A stretch of DNA of 64,000 nucleotides from Deltaproteobacteria bacterium. GTDB taxonomy: Bacteria; Desulfobacterota; Desulfomonilia; UBA1062. The DNA lies in NCBI GenBank assembly GCA_029547185.1, contig JAKPPU010000110.1, positions 1 through 64,000 on the forward strand, read 5' to 3'. The first letter of the stretch is position 1. Each line of letters starts with the position of its first letter. The notes below the pieces were generated by a model. That model did no database searches. It was not told the origin of the DNA and saw only the letters and a list, made by a program, of their open reading frames with translations. A program made the translations under genes and the position numbers. Below are positions 17,020-25,548 of this stretch, one piece after another.

Positions 17020-18651
17020 TTAATGAATGCCTTTGAGCGCAATGATGAGGAGCGCCCCGACAGTGGTCGCTGCCACGAGCTTCTTTCCCTTTTCCTGTCC
17101 GTTGAGCATGATCTCGTACGTATAGAAAAGTATGAGGATCTGTATGAGGAACATGAGGGTCCTCCATACATCCAGGACCGACTCCAGGAGCGGCGGCACG
17201 CAGAGCGTTATGGCAATGACGAGAAAGTCCATGGGGCTGGTCCTGAAACTGGTCTCCGGTGACCTGCCCCTGACCAGGATGAACGCCGAAAGGATGCACA
17301 TCAGGCACAGGAAGATATAGATCCATCCGAGGCTCCACTCCCTCAGAGAAAACGACTGCTCCTGATTGAAGTAGATCGAAGCAGGGATCATGAAATACAG
17401 CGCCATGCGCACGATGCTGCTGAGCAGCCTGTTTCTCATGATCCACAGGCAGATGATCATCGATGCCATCACGAACGACAGCAGAGAGATGTGATACGGA
17501 AGGTCGCTTGCATAGAAGCAGTTGACGAACAGAAGTGCCGGGGGAAGCATGTAGAGGATGATCGCACAGAGGCGGACGATCTTTTTCTCGTTTTCCACGC
17601 TTAAGAATCGCCCCACCATGTCCATGAAACCGACCCTTCTTATCCTGATCCTGCGCCTGCATACCGCATGGGAAAACATGCAGATCATCCCCGAGAGGAA
17701 CAGGTAGAACGCCAGAATGGAAAGGCCGGAACGGGAGCTGAGAAAGTAAGCGGAAAGCACGTAGACGGATTGGATCAAGTAGATGATGAAAACGGCTTCT
17801 GTATGGAAAAACCCGGTACCCAGCAGCTTGTGATGAAAATGGTTGTGATCCGCGATGAAGGGGGAGTCGCCCCTTGCAATCCTTTCGATCATGACGATGG
17901 CCGTGTCGATGACGGGGAAACCTATGATGAGCAGAGGAAGAAACGGACTCAAGGACTCTCCCCCCTGTGTCAGCCTCAGCGACAGGATGATGGTGATGAA
18001 ACCTATGAACTGGCTCCCTGCGTCGCCCATGAAAACCAATGCGGGATACGTGTTGAAGCAGAGGAACCCGAACAGGGTCCCCAGCATGGAGAGGCTCATG
18101 ATGAGGACTACATCGTCCCCGGATCCGTATGATAGAACGCAGAGACAGAGGAAGATGATGAGAGCGATCCCGCCCGCAAGACCGTCAAGCCCGTCTGCGA
18201 GATTTATCGCATTGGTGATCCCTACGACAACCACGAGGGTGAGCGGGATGGATATGGTAAGGGACCATTCGGATCCGGGGAGGAAAAGCGGATCAAAGAC
18301 CGTTATCCGTATCCCTCCGTAGAGAATCACTACCAGGGCCGCAACGATCTGGGCAATGAACTTGGTTTTGTATCCGAGGCATATGATATCGTCAACGAAG
18401 CCTTCGGCAACGAGTATTGCCATTCCCACCAGGGCTGCAACCACGAAGCGGTCCGCCGGCAGCCAGATAAGGATGGAGATGCAGAACCCCAGCGACATTG
18501 CCAGGCCGCCGATCTTGGGTATGGGCCTCGAATGCACCTTCCGCTCGTCGGGGATGTCCATGATCCTCGCTTTTTGTGCCACTGCCTTGAAAATGGGCAG
18601 AAAGGCCAGCGTGATGAAGAGAGAGATGAAGAAAGAAGAGGCAAGGGTCAT
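17020..18651 (-). CDS. WecA/MraY-type polyprenyl-phosphate sugar-1-phosphate transferase with extra membrane domain
   Basis: Probable priming enzyme that loads a HexNAc-1-phosphate onto undecaprenyl phosphate at the inner membrane. It is 543 residues long. The first 310 carry the family motifs: DIPDERKVHSRPIPKIGG, the aspartates in GFVDDI, NAINLADGLDGLAGG, FMGDAGSQFIG, and the histidine motif in ADHNHFHHKLL. Family members are usually about 320-380 residues; here roughly 230 more residues add about six further membrane segments of unknown role. It is 18 bases downstream of a GT4 gene in the locus. Confidence 0.93.
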   Translation of the reverse strand: MTLASSFFISLFITLAFLPIFKAVAQKARIMDIPDERKVHSRPIPKIGGLAMSLGFCISILIWLPADRFVVAALVGMAILVAEGFVDDIICLGYKTKFIAQIVAALVVILYGGIRITVFDPLFLPGSEWSLTISIPLTLVVVVGITNAINLADGLDGLAGGIALIIFLCLCVLSYGSGDDVVLIMSLSMLGTLFGFLCFNTYPALVFMGDAGSQFIGFITIILSLRLTQGGESLSPFLPLLIIGFPVIDTAIVMIERIARGDSPFIADHNHFHHKLLGTGFFHTEAVFIIYLIQSVYVLSAYFLSSRSGLSILAFYLFLSGMICMFSHAVCRRRIRIRRVGFMDMVGRFLSVENEKKIVRLCAIILYMLPPALLFVNCFYASDLPYHISLLSFVMASMIICLWIMRNRLLSSIVRMALYFMIPASIYFNQEQSFSLREWSLGWIYIFLCLMCILSAFILVRGRSPETSFRTSPMDFLVIAITLCVPPLLESVLDVWRTLMFLIQILILFYTYEIMLNGQEKGKKLVAATTVGALLIIALKGIH

Positions 18652-18669
18652 GTTCTCAAGCCATCCCGA

Positions 18670-19851
18670 TCAACAGTGAATGTTCCGTTCAGGAGCGGCA
18701 GCGTCCTTGACCATGCCGATAGGCATCAGCTCCTGGTATACACCGATGGTCTTTTTGATGATGATCTTCTCGTCGAAATCTTCGAGCACCCGCTTTCTGC
18801 CCGCCTCTCCCATACGGGCCCGCTCTTCGGCGTTGTCGGACAGGTATCGTATGGCATCCGCGAGCCTGGCGCTGTTCTTCACGGGAACCAGCAGTCCGTT
18901 CACCATATGGGTGACGATCTCCCGGCACCCGGGAACATCTGTCGCAATGATGGGCAGGCCGCACGCCGCGGCTTCCATCAGGATCTTGGGCATCCCCTCC
19001 CGATAGCTGGGCAGAACGACCGCGTCGACCTCGCTCAGCAGAGACGGCATGTCATCGACATAGCCGAGGTAGGTAATGAGCCCTTCCCTTGCCCACTGGT
19101 CGATCTTGTTCTGCGGCACGGAAGCAGGATTGTCCCTGTCCGGTCTGCCTGCAACGAGGAACTGGATGTTTCCGGTCTCGGACTTCAGGATGCGTGCCGC
19201 CTCCACAAACTCCCTGACGCCCTTGTCCCACAAAAGCCTCGTTGCCAGAAGCACCCGTATTCGCCGATCGTGGAGGGCCTTTTCGGAATAATGCCTGAAC
19301 CTGTCGACATTGACTCCCGAACCCTGGATGAGCCTGATGTGGTTCGGCATGATAAAACGATTGTCCAGAAAGAAGAGATAGTCATCGACGTTTTGTGTGA
19401 TGAGCCGTCCGGCCTCTCCTCTGAGGGCCAGTTTGAACAGGAACCGGACTATGGGCCGTATCAGACTCGCCTGCACGCCCTTGCTCGTGAACACATACCC
19501 GAGCCCGACCACCGCATCCACCTTGTTCTGTATTCCGGCGAGCCGCGCGGCAATGGAGCCGTAGATCACCGACTTGATCGTGAAATGATGGACCAGATCG
19601 GGGCGCACGACGCTGTAGAGTGAGGCGAGCTTGAAAATGGTCTTGACCTCGGCCAGAGGATTCAGACCGCTGCGATGCATGGGCAGGGGGAGCCAGAAAA
19701 AGCCTTCATCCTGCAGCCGTGTGACGTAGTCCCCCGGCGGTGATACCAGAACGACATCAAATCCCAGATCTCTTATGGACTTGGCAAGGGCAAGCCTGAA
19801 ATTGTATAGATACCAGTCCGTATTCGCAAACAGAAGGCACTTGGGTTTCAT
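18670..19851 (-). CDS. GT4-family glycosyltransferase
   Basis: A 393-residue GT-B fold retaining glycosyltransferase. N-terminal LLFANTDWYLYNFRLALA and VVRPDLVHHFTIKSVIYG are typical of the group that includes PglA and Cap enzymes acting on HexNAc. The C-terminal nucleotide-sugar site has PSYREGMPKILMEAAACGLP with the EX7E spacing. It adds one sugar to the lipid-linked repeat unit in the cytoplasm. GGAG lies 7 bases before the ATG. Donor and acceptor are unknown. Confidence 0.92.
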   Translation of the reverse strand: MKPKCLLFANTDWYLYNFRLALAKSIRDLGFDVVLVSPPGDYVTRLQDEGFFWLPLPMHRSGLNPLAEVKTIFKLASLYSVVRPDLVHHFTIKSVIYGSIAARLAGIQNKVDAVVGLGYVFTSKGVQASLIRPIVRFLFKLALRGEAGRLITQNVDDYLFFLDNRFIMPNHIRLIQGSGVNVDRFRHYSEKALHDRRIRVLLATRLLWDKGVREFVEAARILKSETGNIQFLVAGRPDRDNPASVPQNKIDQWAREGLITYLGYVDDMPSLLSEVDAVVLPSYREGMPKILMEAAACGLPIIATDVPGCREIVTHMVNGLLVPVKNSARLADAIRYLSDNAEERARMGEAGRKRVLEDFDEKIIIKKTIGVYQELMPIGMVKDAAAPERNIHC

Positions 19852-19883
19852 TTATGAACTCCATATTTCGATGCCACCTCAGA

Positions 19884-20750
19884 TCAACAAAAGGATTCTC
19901 CATACGAACACCAGCATAGGCCTCTTTTTTCCGCTTCTTCACGCAGGGAAAAACTCGTGAGCACCTCGCGCTCCTTATCACATACCCGGGACATGAGCTG
20001 AACCGCCTCCAGTCTCTCGTCCACCCATGCCGGATGGACCATGATCTCGAAGGGAAACCCCTGGGGGATCGAGAGCAGCTCAAGATAACGCTGCTTGGTT
20101 ATGGACGAGATCCGGCCCGCGACATCCAGGATGCACCCGAACCCGCCGTTGAACCTTACCCTTCCTTTCCACCTACACACATTCCGCTTCAAGAGCAGGT
20201 TACGGGCTTTCTGCCGCAGATACATCCCGGGGACCCCCAGACACCCGCGCCTTCTCAGTCCCAGCCTCATCCGCGGCCATGGCCAGGGGGCCCTCATGGG
20301 GATGCAATGCTCGAGGCAGTAGTCTGCAACGATGTCGAAAACCTGCGGAAACAGGTGGACGTGCTGATGGCTGTCGATATGCGTCACCTTGAGGCCGAGA
20401 TCCTCGAATCTCTCCACCTGGGCGCGAAATTCACGGATGATGTCGGACCTCTTTATAGATCCCTTGAGAAGCCTCTTTTCGCATGACGATCTGCCCGGGA
20501 AACAGCCGTCGGGTCCAACCAGGGAAGGAACGGATGAAGGATCGCTCACCGGCCGGCCCAGCGTCAGATTGAAATGGAGCCCCACGCCCAATGAAGGGTG
20601 ATCACGGGCATACCCCGCTGCTTCCTCGGTCGCGGGCATATTCACCAGAAGCGTCGTGCTCGATATCGAGCCGGCGAGAAAGCAGTCCATGATCCCGCGG
20701 TTCATGCCCTGTGTAAGCCCGAAATCATCGGCGTTCACGATAATGTTCAC
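19884..20750 (-). CDS. ChbG/HpnK (YdjC) family sugar deacetylase
   Basis: A 288-residue deacetylase of the YdjC fold, which removes N-acetyl groups from HexNAc-containing substrates with a divalent metal. Metal motif NADDFG is at residues 6-11 and HIDSHQHVHL supplies the histidine ligands; HPAWVDERL is the third conserved region. The start is taken at the GTG that overlaps the upstream stop in GTGA, because it begins the protein with VNIIVNADDFG as usual for the family. A longer reading from an upstream ATG would overlap the preceding gene by about 70 bases. Confidence 0.87.
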   Translation of the reverse strand: MNIIVNADDFGLTQGMNRGIMDCFLAGSISSTTLLVNMPATEEAAGYARDHPSLGVGLHFNLTLGRPVSDPSSVPSLVGPDGCFPGRSSCEKRLLKGSIKRSDIIREFRAQVERFEDLGLKVTHIDSHQHVHLFPQVFDIVADYCLEHCIPMRAPWPWPRMRLGLRRRGCLGVPGMYLRQKARNLLLKRNVCRWKGRVRFNGGFGCILDVAGRISSITKQRYLELLSIPQGFPFEIMVHPAWVDERLEAVQLMSRVCDKEREVLTSFSLREEAEKRGLCWCSYGESFC

Positions 20751-21967
20751 GATTGCCGGCTTCCGATGTACGCACGCTGCTCCGGCAGAGCGCAGGGATG
20801 GTCGCTGCATTCCTCCCATGCCGTCCGGTAGAGCGCTTCGTATCGGTCCACAACGGATTGTAAGGAAAAGATCTTCCGTATCCTATCCCGGGCCCCGGCG
20901 CCCCGTTTCAGTCTTATATATCCGGGAGCGCTCATCAGCTCCACGATGGCCTTTGCGAGGAGATCGGACCTCCCCGGAGGAACGGCAATGCCGGTGTCTC
21001 CGATGATCTCCCGGCAATCCCCGACATCCGTGCATACGCAGGCGACGCCGCATGACATCGCCTCTCCCAGCACGTTGGGAAAGGATTCGGAAAGCGACGA
21101 AAGCACGAGCAGATCGAGACCCGGATACAGCCTCTCGAGATCGTTCCGGTGTCCGAGCAGGGTGAAAGAGTCTTCCAGTCCCAGCTCACGGATTCTCCGG
21201 GTGAGCTCCCCGTTCGAGTTATCGATGCCTTCACCGGCGAGCATGAACTTCATGCCCGGAATCAGCCGGGAGCATGCCGCTGCAGCATTCAGGAAGTCTC
21301 CATGCCCCTTTACGGGGTGGTACCGCGCCACCATGCCGACGAGAAGGTTTTCATCCCCTGCCCGGGCAAGGGAGCGTGCAGACTTCCGCACAGCCGCAGA
21401 CGGCCTGAACCGCCCGGTATCGAAGCCGTTCGGGATGATCACGGCATTGTCCCGTGAGTATCCTATGGCCTGATGCTGGCGTGCGCTCGACGAGGCATTG
21501 TAGACCACGCGCTTCACCCGCGAGGAGAAAAAGGAGCCCAGCCTGATTACGGCGGTGGTGAGCCGTTTCTCCTTTCCCATGTCCTCGAGCGAATGGCGGA
21601 CGTTCCAGAGGACGGCTGCCGGGCTCATTGCGAAAAGGCAGCCCGCGCTTGCAGCGATGTTCCCATGGTACATCCAGCCCTGTATCACATGCGGACGGAA
21701 GCCCCTGATCTCCTTCACCAGGCCGGGAAACACCGCCGGCATCTTGAGAGAGCTCGAGGCATTCAGGTACCGGATGTCGACGCCTGCGGCCTCGTATTCC
21801 TCTCCCATGCATTCCTTGGGGCCAAGGGAGATCACCTTTGACTGAAAACACGATGCATCGGTCCCTTTAAGGAGATTGAGGAGCATGGTCTCAGCACCCC
21901 CCTCGGTCGTACCGGTGATCACGTGCAGGACACGGAGAGCGGATATGGCGCTGTGGGATACGTTCAT
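20747..21967 (-). CDS. GT4-family glycosyltransferase
   Basis: A 406-residue GT-B enzyme. The N-terminal glycine loop is in LRVLHVITGTTEGGAETMLLNLL, a mid-protein strand gives PNGFDTGRF, and the donor site reads SSLSESFPNVLGEAMSCGVAC with the EX7E pattern. The ATG overlapping the upstream stop (ATGA) is preferred over one eleven codons earlier. It is strikingly similar in layout to the adjacent glycosyltransferase upstream (both have IIPNGFDT, GRxxPVKGH and a PNVxGEAM motif), so the two may be ancient duplicates. Confidence 0.92.
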   Translation of the reverse strand: MNVSHSAISALRVLHVITGTTEGGAETMLLNLLKGTDASCFQSKVISLGPKECMGEEYEAAGVDIRYLNASSSLKMPAVFPGLVKEIRGFRPHVIQGWMYHGNIAASAGCLFAMSPAAVLWNVRHSLEDMGKEKRLTTAVIRLGSFFSSRVKRVVYNASSSARQHQAIGYSRDNAVIIPNGFDTGRFRPSAAVRKSARSLARAGDENLLVGMVARYHPVKGHGDFLNAAAACSRLIPGMKFMLAGEGIDNSNGELTRRIRELGLEDSFTLLGHRNDLERLYPGLDLLVLSSLSESFPNVLGEAMSCGVACVCTDVGDCREIIGDTGIAVPPGRSDLLAKAIVELMSAPGYIRLKRGAGARDRIRKIFSLQSVVDRYEALYRTAWEECSDHPCALPEQRAYIGSRQS

Positions 21968-23208
21968 CGACGGCCTGACAGAGAACTCAAGCTCCCGCAC
22001 TCACCATTGTGTGAGATCGGCCTGACTTTGCCCGGCAGGCGCTCTTCCCGAGGCCATGATCCGACCGGGCTTCCTTTGCCTGAGGGTACGAGCCCCTCGA
22101 GCAGACGTGCCGTCCTTGCAACCATTGACTCCAGGCCGTACTCCCGGATGATCCGGTTTCGCGCATGATGTCCCAGGTCCCTGCGGCCATCCTCCGAGAG
22201 GGTCATGAGCGTATCCCAGGCGCGCGCCATCGCTTCGATGCTTCCCGGGGCGATCACCATGCCCGCATCCCCTATGATGCGGGCCGCATCACCTACATCA
22301 TGGGCGGCGCACGGTACGCTGCAGGCCATGGCCTCACCCACGACATTCGGACATCCTTCCTCCTTCGAGCAGAGAGCCAGGATGTCAAGGGCATTATAGA
22401 TATCAGCCATCTGACCGTATTCTCCCGCCCATATCATCCTCTCTGCCACTCCCAGATGCCCTGCCCTGGACTTGAGCATGTTCAGATACCGGTCGCTGCC
22501 TTTCCCCACGATGACGAAACGGGCTTCCGGATGGGACCCGGCAACCAGCGCGGCAGCCTCGAGGAACATCTCGTGGCCCTTCACCGGGTCGAGCCTGCCG
22601 ACCGATCCTATGAGAAACTCACGGTCACTGACCGACCATGAAGACCTGATCCTTTTGCCCGCCTCGGGGTTGGGGTGGAAATACGCCGTATCGAAGCCGT
22701 TGGGTATGATGAGCGCATTGTATTCCGAATAGCCGCGATTCACATAGGTCTCAAGCCCGCATAAAGAGTTGTAGACGACCTTGTCGGCCGCATAGGACAT
22801 CACCGCGCCCAGCCAGAAGAGCCCGAAGGCGAGTGCATCGTGGGTCGGGAGCTTCTTCGTGGACCGCCTGATGCCCCAGACGATCTTTGCCCTCGTCAAA
22901 CGGGCAAGAGGCAGAGCGAGAATGTTGCCCTCCTCCCGGAAGCCGTATATGACATCGGGATTCCAGGTGCGGGCAATCTCCCGGGCAGAGCTCCATACGC
23001 GGTGCAGGTCCCATCTGCCTCGTTTCCCGAGAGAGAAGAGAGAGACTCCGGGAGCCTTCTCCATCTCCTTCCAGAAGAGGCCTCCGTCGTAGAATACGGC
23101 CACCGCCACCTCGAAACAGCTCTTGTCCAGGGCATGCACGAGCTTTGTCAGCTGGCGCTGGGCGCCGCCCGAATTGAGCGATCTCGTGAGAAAGAGTATG
23201 CGTATCAT
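21964..23208 (-). CDS. GT4-family glycosyltransferase
   Basis: A 414-residue GT-B enzyme starting MIRILFLTRSLNSGGAQRQL, with IIPNGFDTAYF, VGRLDPVKGHEMFLEA and the donor-binding segment CSKEEGCPNVVGEAMACSVPC. It acts in the cytoplasm on the lipid-linked intermediate. Its stop and the next ATG share ATGA, and its own ATG overlaps the stop of the deacetylase gene upstream in the same way, so all are tightly coupled. The C-terminal 35 residues are low-complexity (GS/R rich) and may be a tail. Confidence 0.92.
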   Translation of the reverse strand: MIRILFLTRSLNSGGAQRQLTKLVHALDKSCFEVAVAVFYDGGLFWKEMEKAPGVSLFSLGKRGRWDLHRVWSSAREIARTWNPDVIYGFREEGNILALPLARLTRAKIVWGIRRSTKKLPTHDALAFGLFWLGAVMSYAADKVVYNSLCGLETYVNRGYSEYNALIIPNGFDTAYFHPNPEAGKRIRSSWSVSDREFLIGSVGRLDPVKGHEMFLEAAALVAGSHPEARFVIVGKGSDRYLNMLKSRAGHLGVAERMIWAGEYGQMADIYNALDILALCSKEEGCPNVVGEAMACSVPCAAHDVGDAARIIGDAGMVIAPGSIEAMARAWDTLMTLSEDGRRDLGHHARNRIIREYGLESMVARTARLLEGLVPSGKGSPVGSWPREERLPGKVRPISHNGECGSLSSLSGRR

Positions 23209-23993
23209 ATTCTGATGAGAGGCTTGATGAACCTGAAGAGAGTACGGCCGACAGGCCGCTTGAGCGCCAGCATTGCATGTGCCTGGAATCTGTCTGTAAT
23301 GGTCATCCGCCGTTTCTTTCCTATTGCCACTGCGTCATGGAGACGTATGGCCATGGATGAGGAACGGGAGAGGTCTTCCCGGAATCGGTCGATATCATGA
23401 GCGCTCCACTCGTTGGGGTGGTAGCATACCGTCCAGATGCCAGGGGGAGTCGTGCGGACCCTTTCCCAGAGCTGTTGAGGCACCCAGGTCATGCCTCTCC
23501 TGTCCATGTGGGGCCAGAACCATAACCCGTCGCTGATGATATGAATGCCCGCCTCGGCCAGCAGATCGACGGTTGTCCCGTCGAACGAGTGGGAGGGAGC
23601 CACCCAGCAATCGGGACGTATGCCCTCCCGTGCAAATATCTCTATCCCCTTGAGGAGCTTCTCTCTCTGCACTTCCCTTGGAAGCCCGGCAAACTCGCTC
23701 TGGGGGGTCAGGCCCATCATCCCTCTGTTCCTGTTGACGTACGTATGCTGGTACCCGTGGAGGGCGATCGACCATCCCCGATCCTGCCATCGTCTCACCC
23801 TGTCCCAGAAATCAGGAACGGGAGGCATCAGCGCCAGCGTCCGATCCCGGTTGTCCGGAACCACGGACAGAATGGGACTGATGCCGTACTGCACGAGCAG
23901 GCTTTCTATCTCTTGCCACGTGATCCAGTTCATGGTCGGACAGATGTCGTCGAACCGGAACAGATACCGCGCCATGTTCTTTTTCCTGCTCAT
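23205..23993 (-). CDS. DUF2334-type polysaccharide deacetylase-like protein
   Basis: A 262-residue NodB-fold relative. The first metal motif is FRFDDICPTMNW, then a zinc-histidine motif in GWSIALHGYQHTY, and later APSHSFDG and HPNEWSAHD. These match the DUF2334 group of carbohydrate esterase 4-like enzymes often found in polysaccharide loci. It has no signal peptide, so it would act on cytoplasmic intermediates. It starts ATG one base after the stop of the acetyltransferase gene. Confidence 0.85.
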   Translation of the reverse strand: MSRKKNMARYLFRFDDICPTMNWITWQEIESLLVQYGISPILSVVPDNRDRTLALMPPVPDFWDRVRRWQDRGWSIALHGYQHTYVNRNRGMMGLTPQSEFAGLPREVQREKLLKGIEIFAREGIRPDCWVAPSHSFDGTTVDLLAEAGIHIISDGLWFWPHMDRRGMTWVPQQLWERVRTTPPGIWTVCYHPNEWSAHDIDRFREDLSRSSSMAIRLHDAVAIGKKRRMTITDRFQAHAMLALKRPVGRTLFRFIKPLIRI

Positions 23994-23994
23994 C

Positions 23995-24519
23995 TCACCA
24001 GGGATACGGGTAGTGCCGCAGGAGCTCTTCCCTCTTGTTCCTGCGATAGTTTACCGGGTCATAGGGCGGCGTTTCATGAAGCGCCTTCTGCGCAAAGTCG
24101 TCGACCCTGCACAGGTACCGGGCCGGCACGCCTCCCCACACCTCATCAGGCGGTATGTCGCTCCTCACGACTGCCCCCGCCCCCACGATGGAGTTCGGCC
24201 CGATGCTCACCCCCGGGAGAATGACGGATTCCGTGCCGATGAAGCAGTTGTCATGGACGGTTATGCGTCCGTATCTGATCACGCCGCTGTAGCCGGGCCG
24301 GTTTCGGAATACCCAGGTGGCCCCGTCGTGGGTGATGAAGCGTACGCCGTACGAGATGATGACATGCCTTCCGATTGAAACCAGCCACGGCTCGGACCCG
24401 AAGCACGACGGCCACGCAATCAGCCGGCAGTCATCGGCTATCTGCAGTCCCCGCCTTTTCATATTCCAGAGCAGCAATCGTCGGAAAAATTTCGAGGCAC
24501 GATTCGGTATGCTCTTCAT
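23995..24519 (-). CDS. Left-handed beta-helix O-acetyltransferase
   Basis: A 174-residue hexapeptide-repeat acyltransferase: repeats such as VSIGRHVIISYGVRF, ITVHDNCFIGTESVILPG, VSIGPNSIVGAGAVVRSDIPP, and the terminal GGVPARYL. The catalytic-type His is in FITHDGATW. The family forms trimers and transfers acetyl from acetyl-CoA to sugar hydroxyls or amines. AGAGGATAGC precedes the ATG. It is 20 bases downstream of the methyltransferase gene. Confidence 0.9.
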   Translation of the reverse strand: MKSIPNRASKFFRRLLLWNMKRRGLQIADDCRLIAWPSCFGSEPWLVSIGRHVIISYGVRFITHDGATWVFRNRPGYSGVIRYGRITVHDNCFIGTESVILPGVSIGPNSIVGAGAVVRSDIPPDEVWGGVPARYLCRVDDFAQKALHETPPYDPVNYRRNKREELLRHYPYPW

Positions 24520-24538
24520 GCTATCCTCTCGACACTTA

Positions 24539-25402
24539 TCACGCAGGACGGAGGACCACGTCGAATCCTGAAATCATGAGATCGTCATCACTCAAGCCTC
24601 TGAATTCCCGGGCGAGCTTTTCCCTGGGTATGGGCAGCGTGTCCCATCGGTCCACGTGCAGCACCTCGCAGGAGAAGCCTGCCTGCTGGAAGATGTCCAG
24701 CATCTGCGAATAGCGGATACGATTCGTATAGAAACCCGAGCTCGCTATGAGCCCGGTCTCCCATATCGTCTGTGGAAACCTCAGATTATTCAGGGACTCT
24801 GCCAGCAGGTCCTTCAGATCTATCCGATGGGAGCAGACGCCGTCCGGTCGGATGATGCGGCGGAGCTCTCTGACGAAATCCATGAACTCCTGCTTCCTTA
24901 CAAGCTGAAGGACCGTATGGGACCAGATGAAATCCATCTCCTTATCGGGAAGCGTCCTCAAGGACTGGATGCCCGAGGTGAGATAGGTGCACGAGCAGGC
25001 GTCGAGGAGATCGGCAAGAGAGGTGCATCTCGAAAGCTCGGATGTGTCGAACCCCTTCTTGTGGAGGCGGCCGATCAATGCGGCATAGGTCTCGAAATCA
25101 TCTGCTGCAAAGGACCCTGCGTCCACGAGGTAGCAAGCTTTAGCCCCATGCACGTAGGCGATGGGTGCCGAAGACAGGGAATCCCCCGGACCGAGCTCCA
25201 GCATGACAAAGCCCTTTCTTTTCCCTTGGGGATCGAGCCTGGCATAATGCTTCTCGAAGACGCTCATGGCATAGTCGGGCTGCTCCATGTGCCCATGCTC
25301 GAACAGAGACACCCTCTTCCACAGGCGATAGCTCACCGGCAGTCTGGACAGAACGATCTTCGCCATCATTTTGACCTGCCATCCGACCTTTACGTTCGAC
25401 AT
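24539..25402 (-). CDS. Class I SAM-dependent methyltransferase
   Basis: A 287-residue Rossmann-fold methyltransferase. Motif I is VMLELGPGDSLS and the post-I acidic residue is in CYLVDAGSF. The motif IV region is KEMDFIWSHTVLQLV, followed by LRRIIRPDGVCSHRID. It likely methylates a sugar or a small group on the repeat unit. The ATG at 25402 has GGAG close by; a TTG three codons upstream with AAGGGAG is the alternative start. About 145 bases separate it from the asparagine-synthetase-like gene, the largest gap in this part of the locus. Confidence 0.85.
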   Translation of the reverse strand: MSNVKVGWQVKMMAKIVLSRLPVSYRLWKRVSLFEHGHMEQPDYAMSVFEKHYARLDPQGKRKGFVMLELGPGDSLSSAPIAYVHGAKACYLVDAGSFAADDFETYAALIGRLHKKGFDTSELSRCTSLADLLDACSCTYLTSGIQSLRTLPDKEMDFIWSHTVLQLVRKQEFMDFVRELRRIIRPDGVCSHRIDLKDLLAESLNNLRFPQTIWETGLIASSGFYTNRIRYSQMLDIFQQAGFSCEVLHVDRWDTLPIPREKLAREFRGLSDDDLMISGFDVVLRPA

Positions 25403-25548
25403 ATTCTCCAAGCTCCCTTCTTTGTGACTCGATTTTGAGGTTATTGTGTGAAAACCGGACCAATGCGGCCTGCCCGTTTATATGACCAGACAAGAGCTCG
25501 AATGATTTCCTGCATGGCAGGGGGCCCAAGTCATTGTTTCCATAATCA

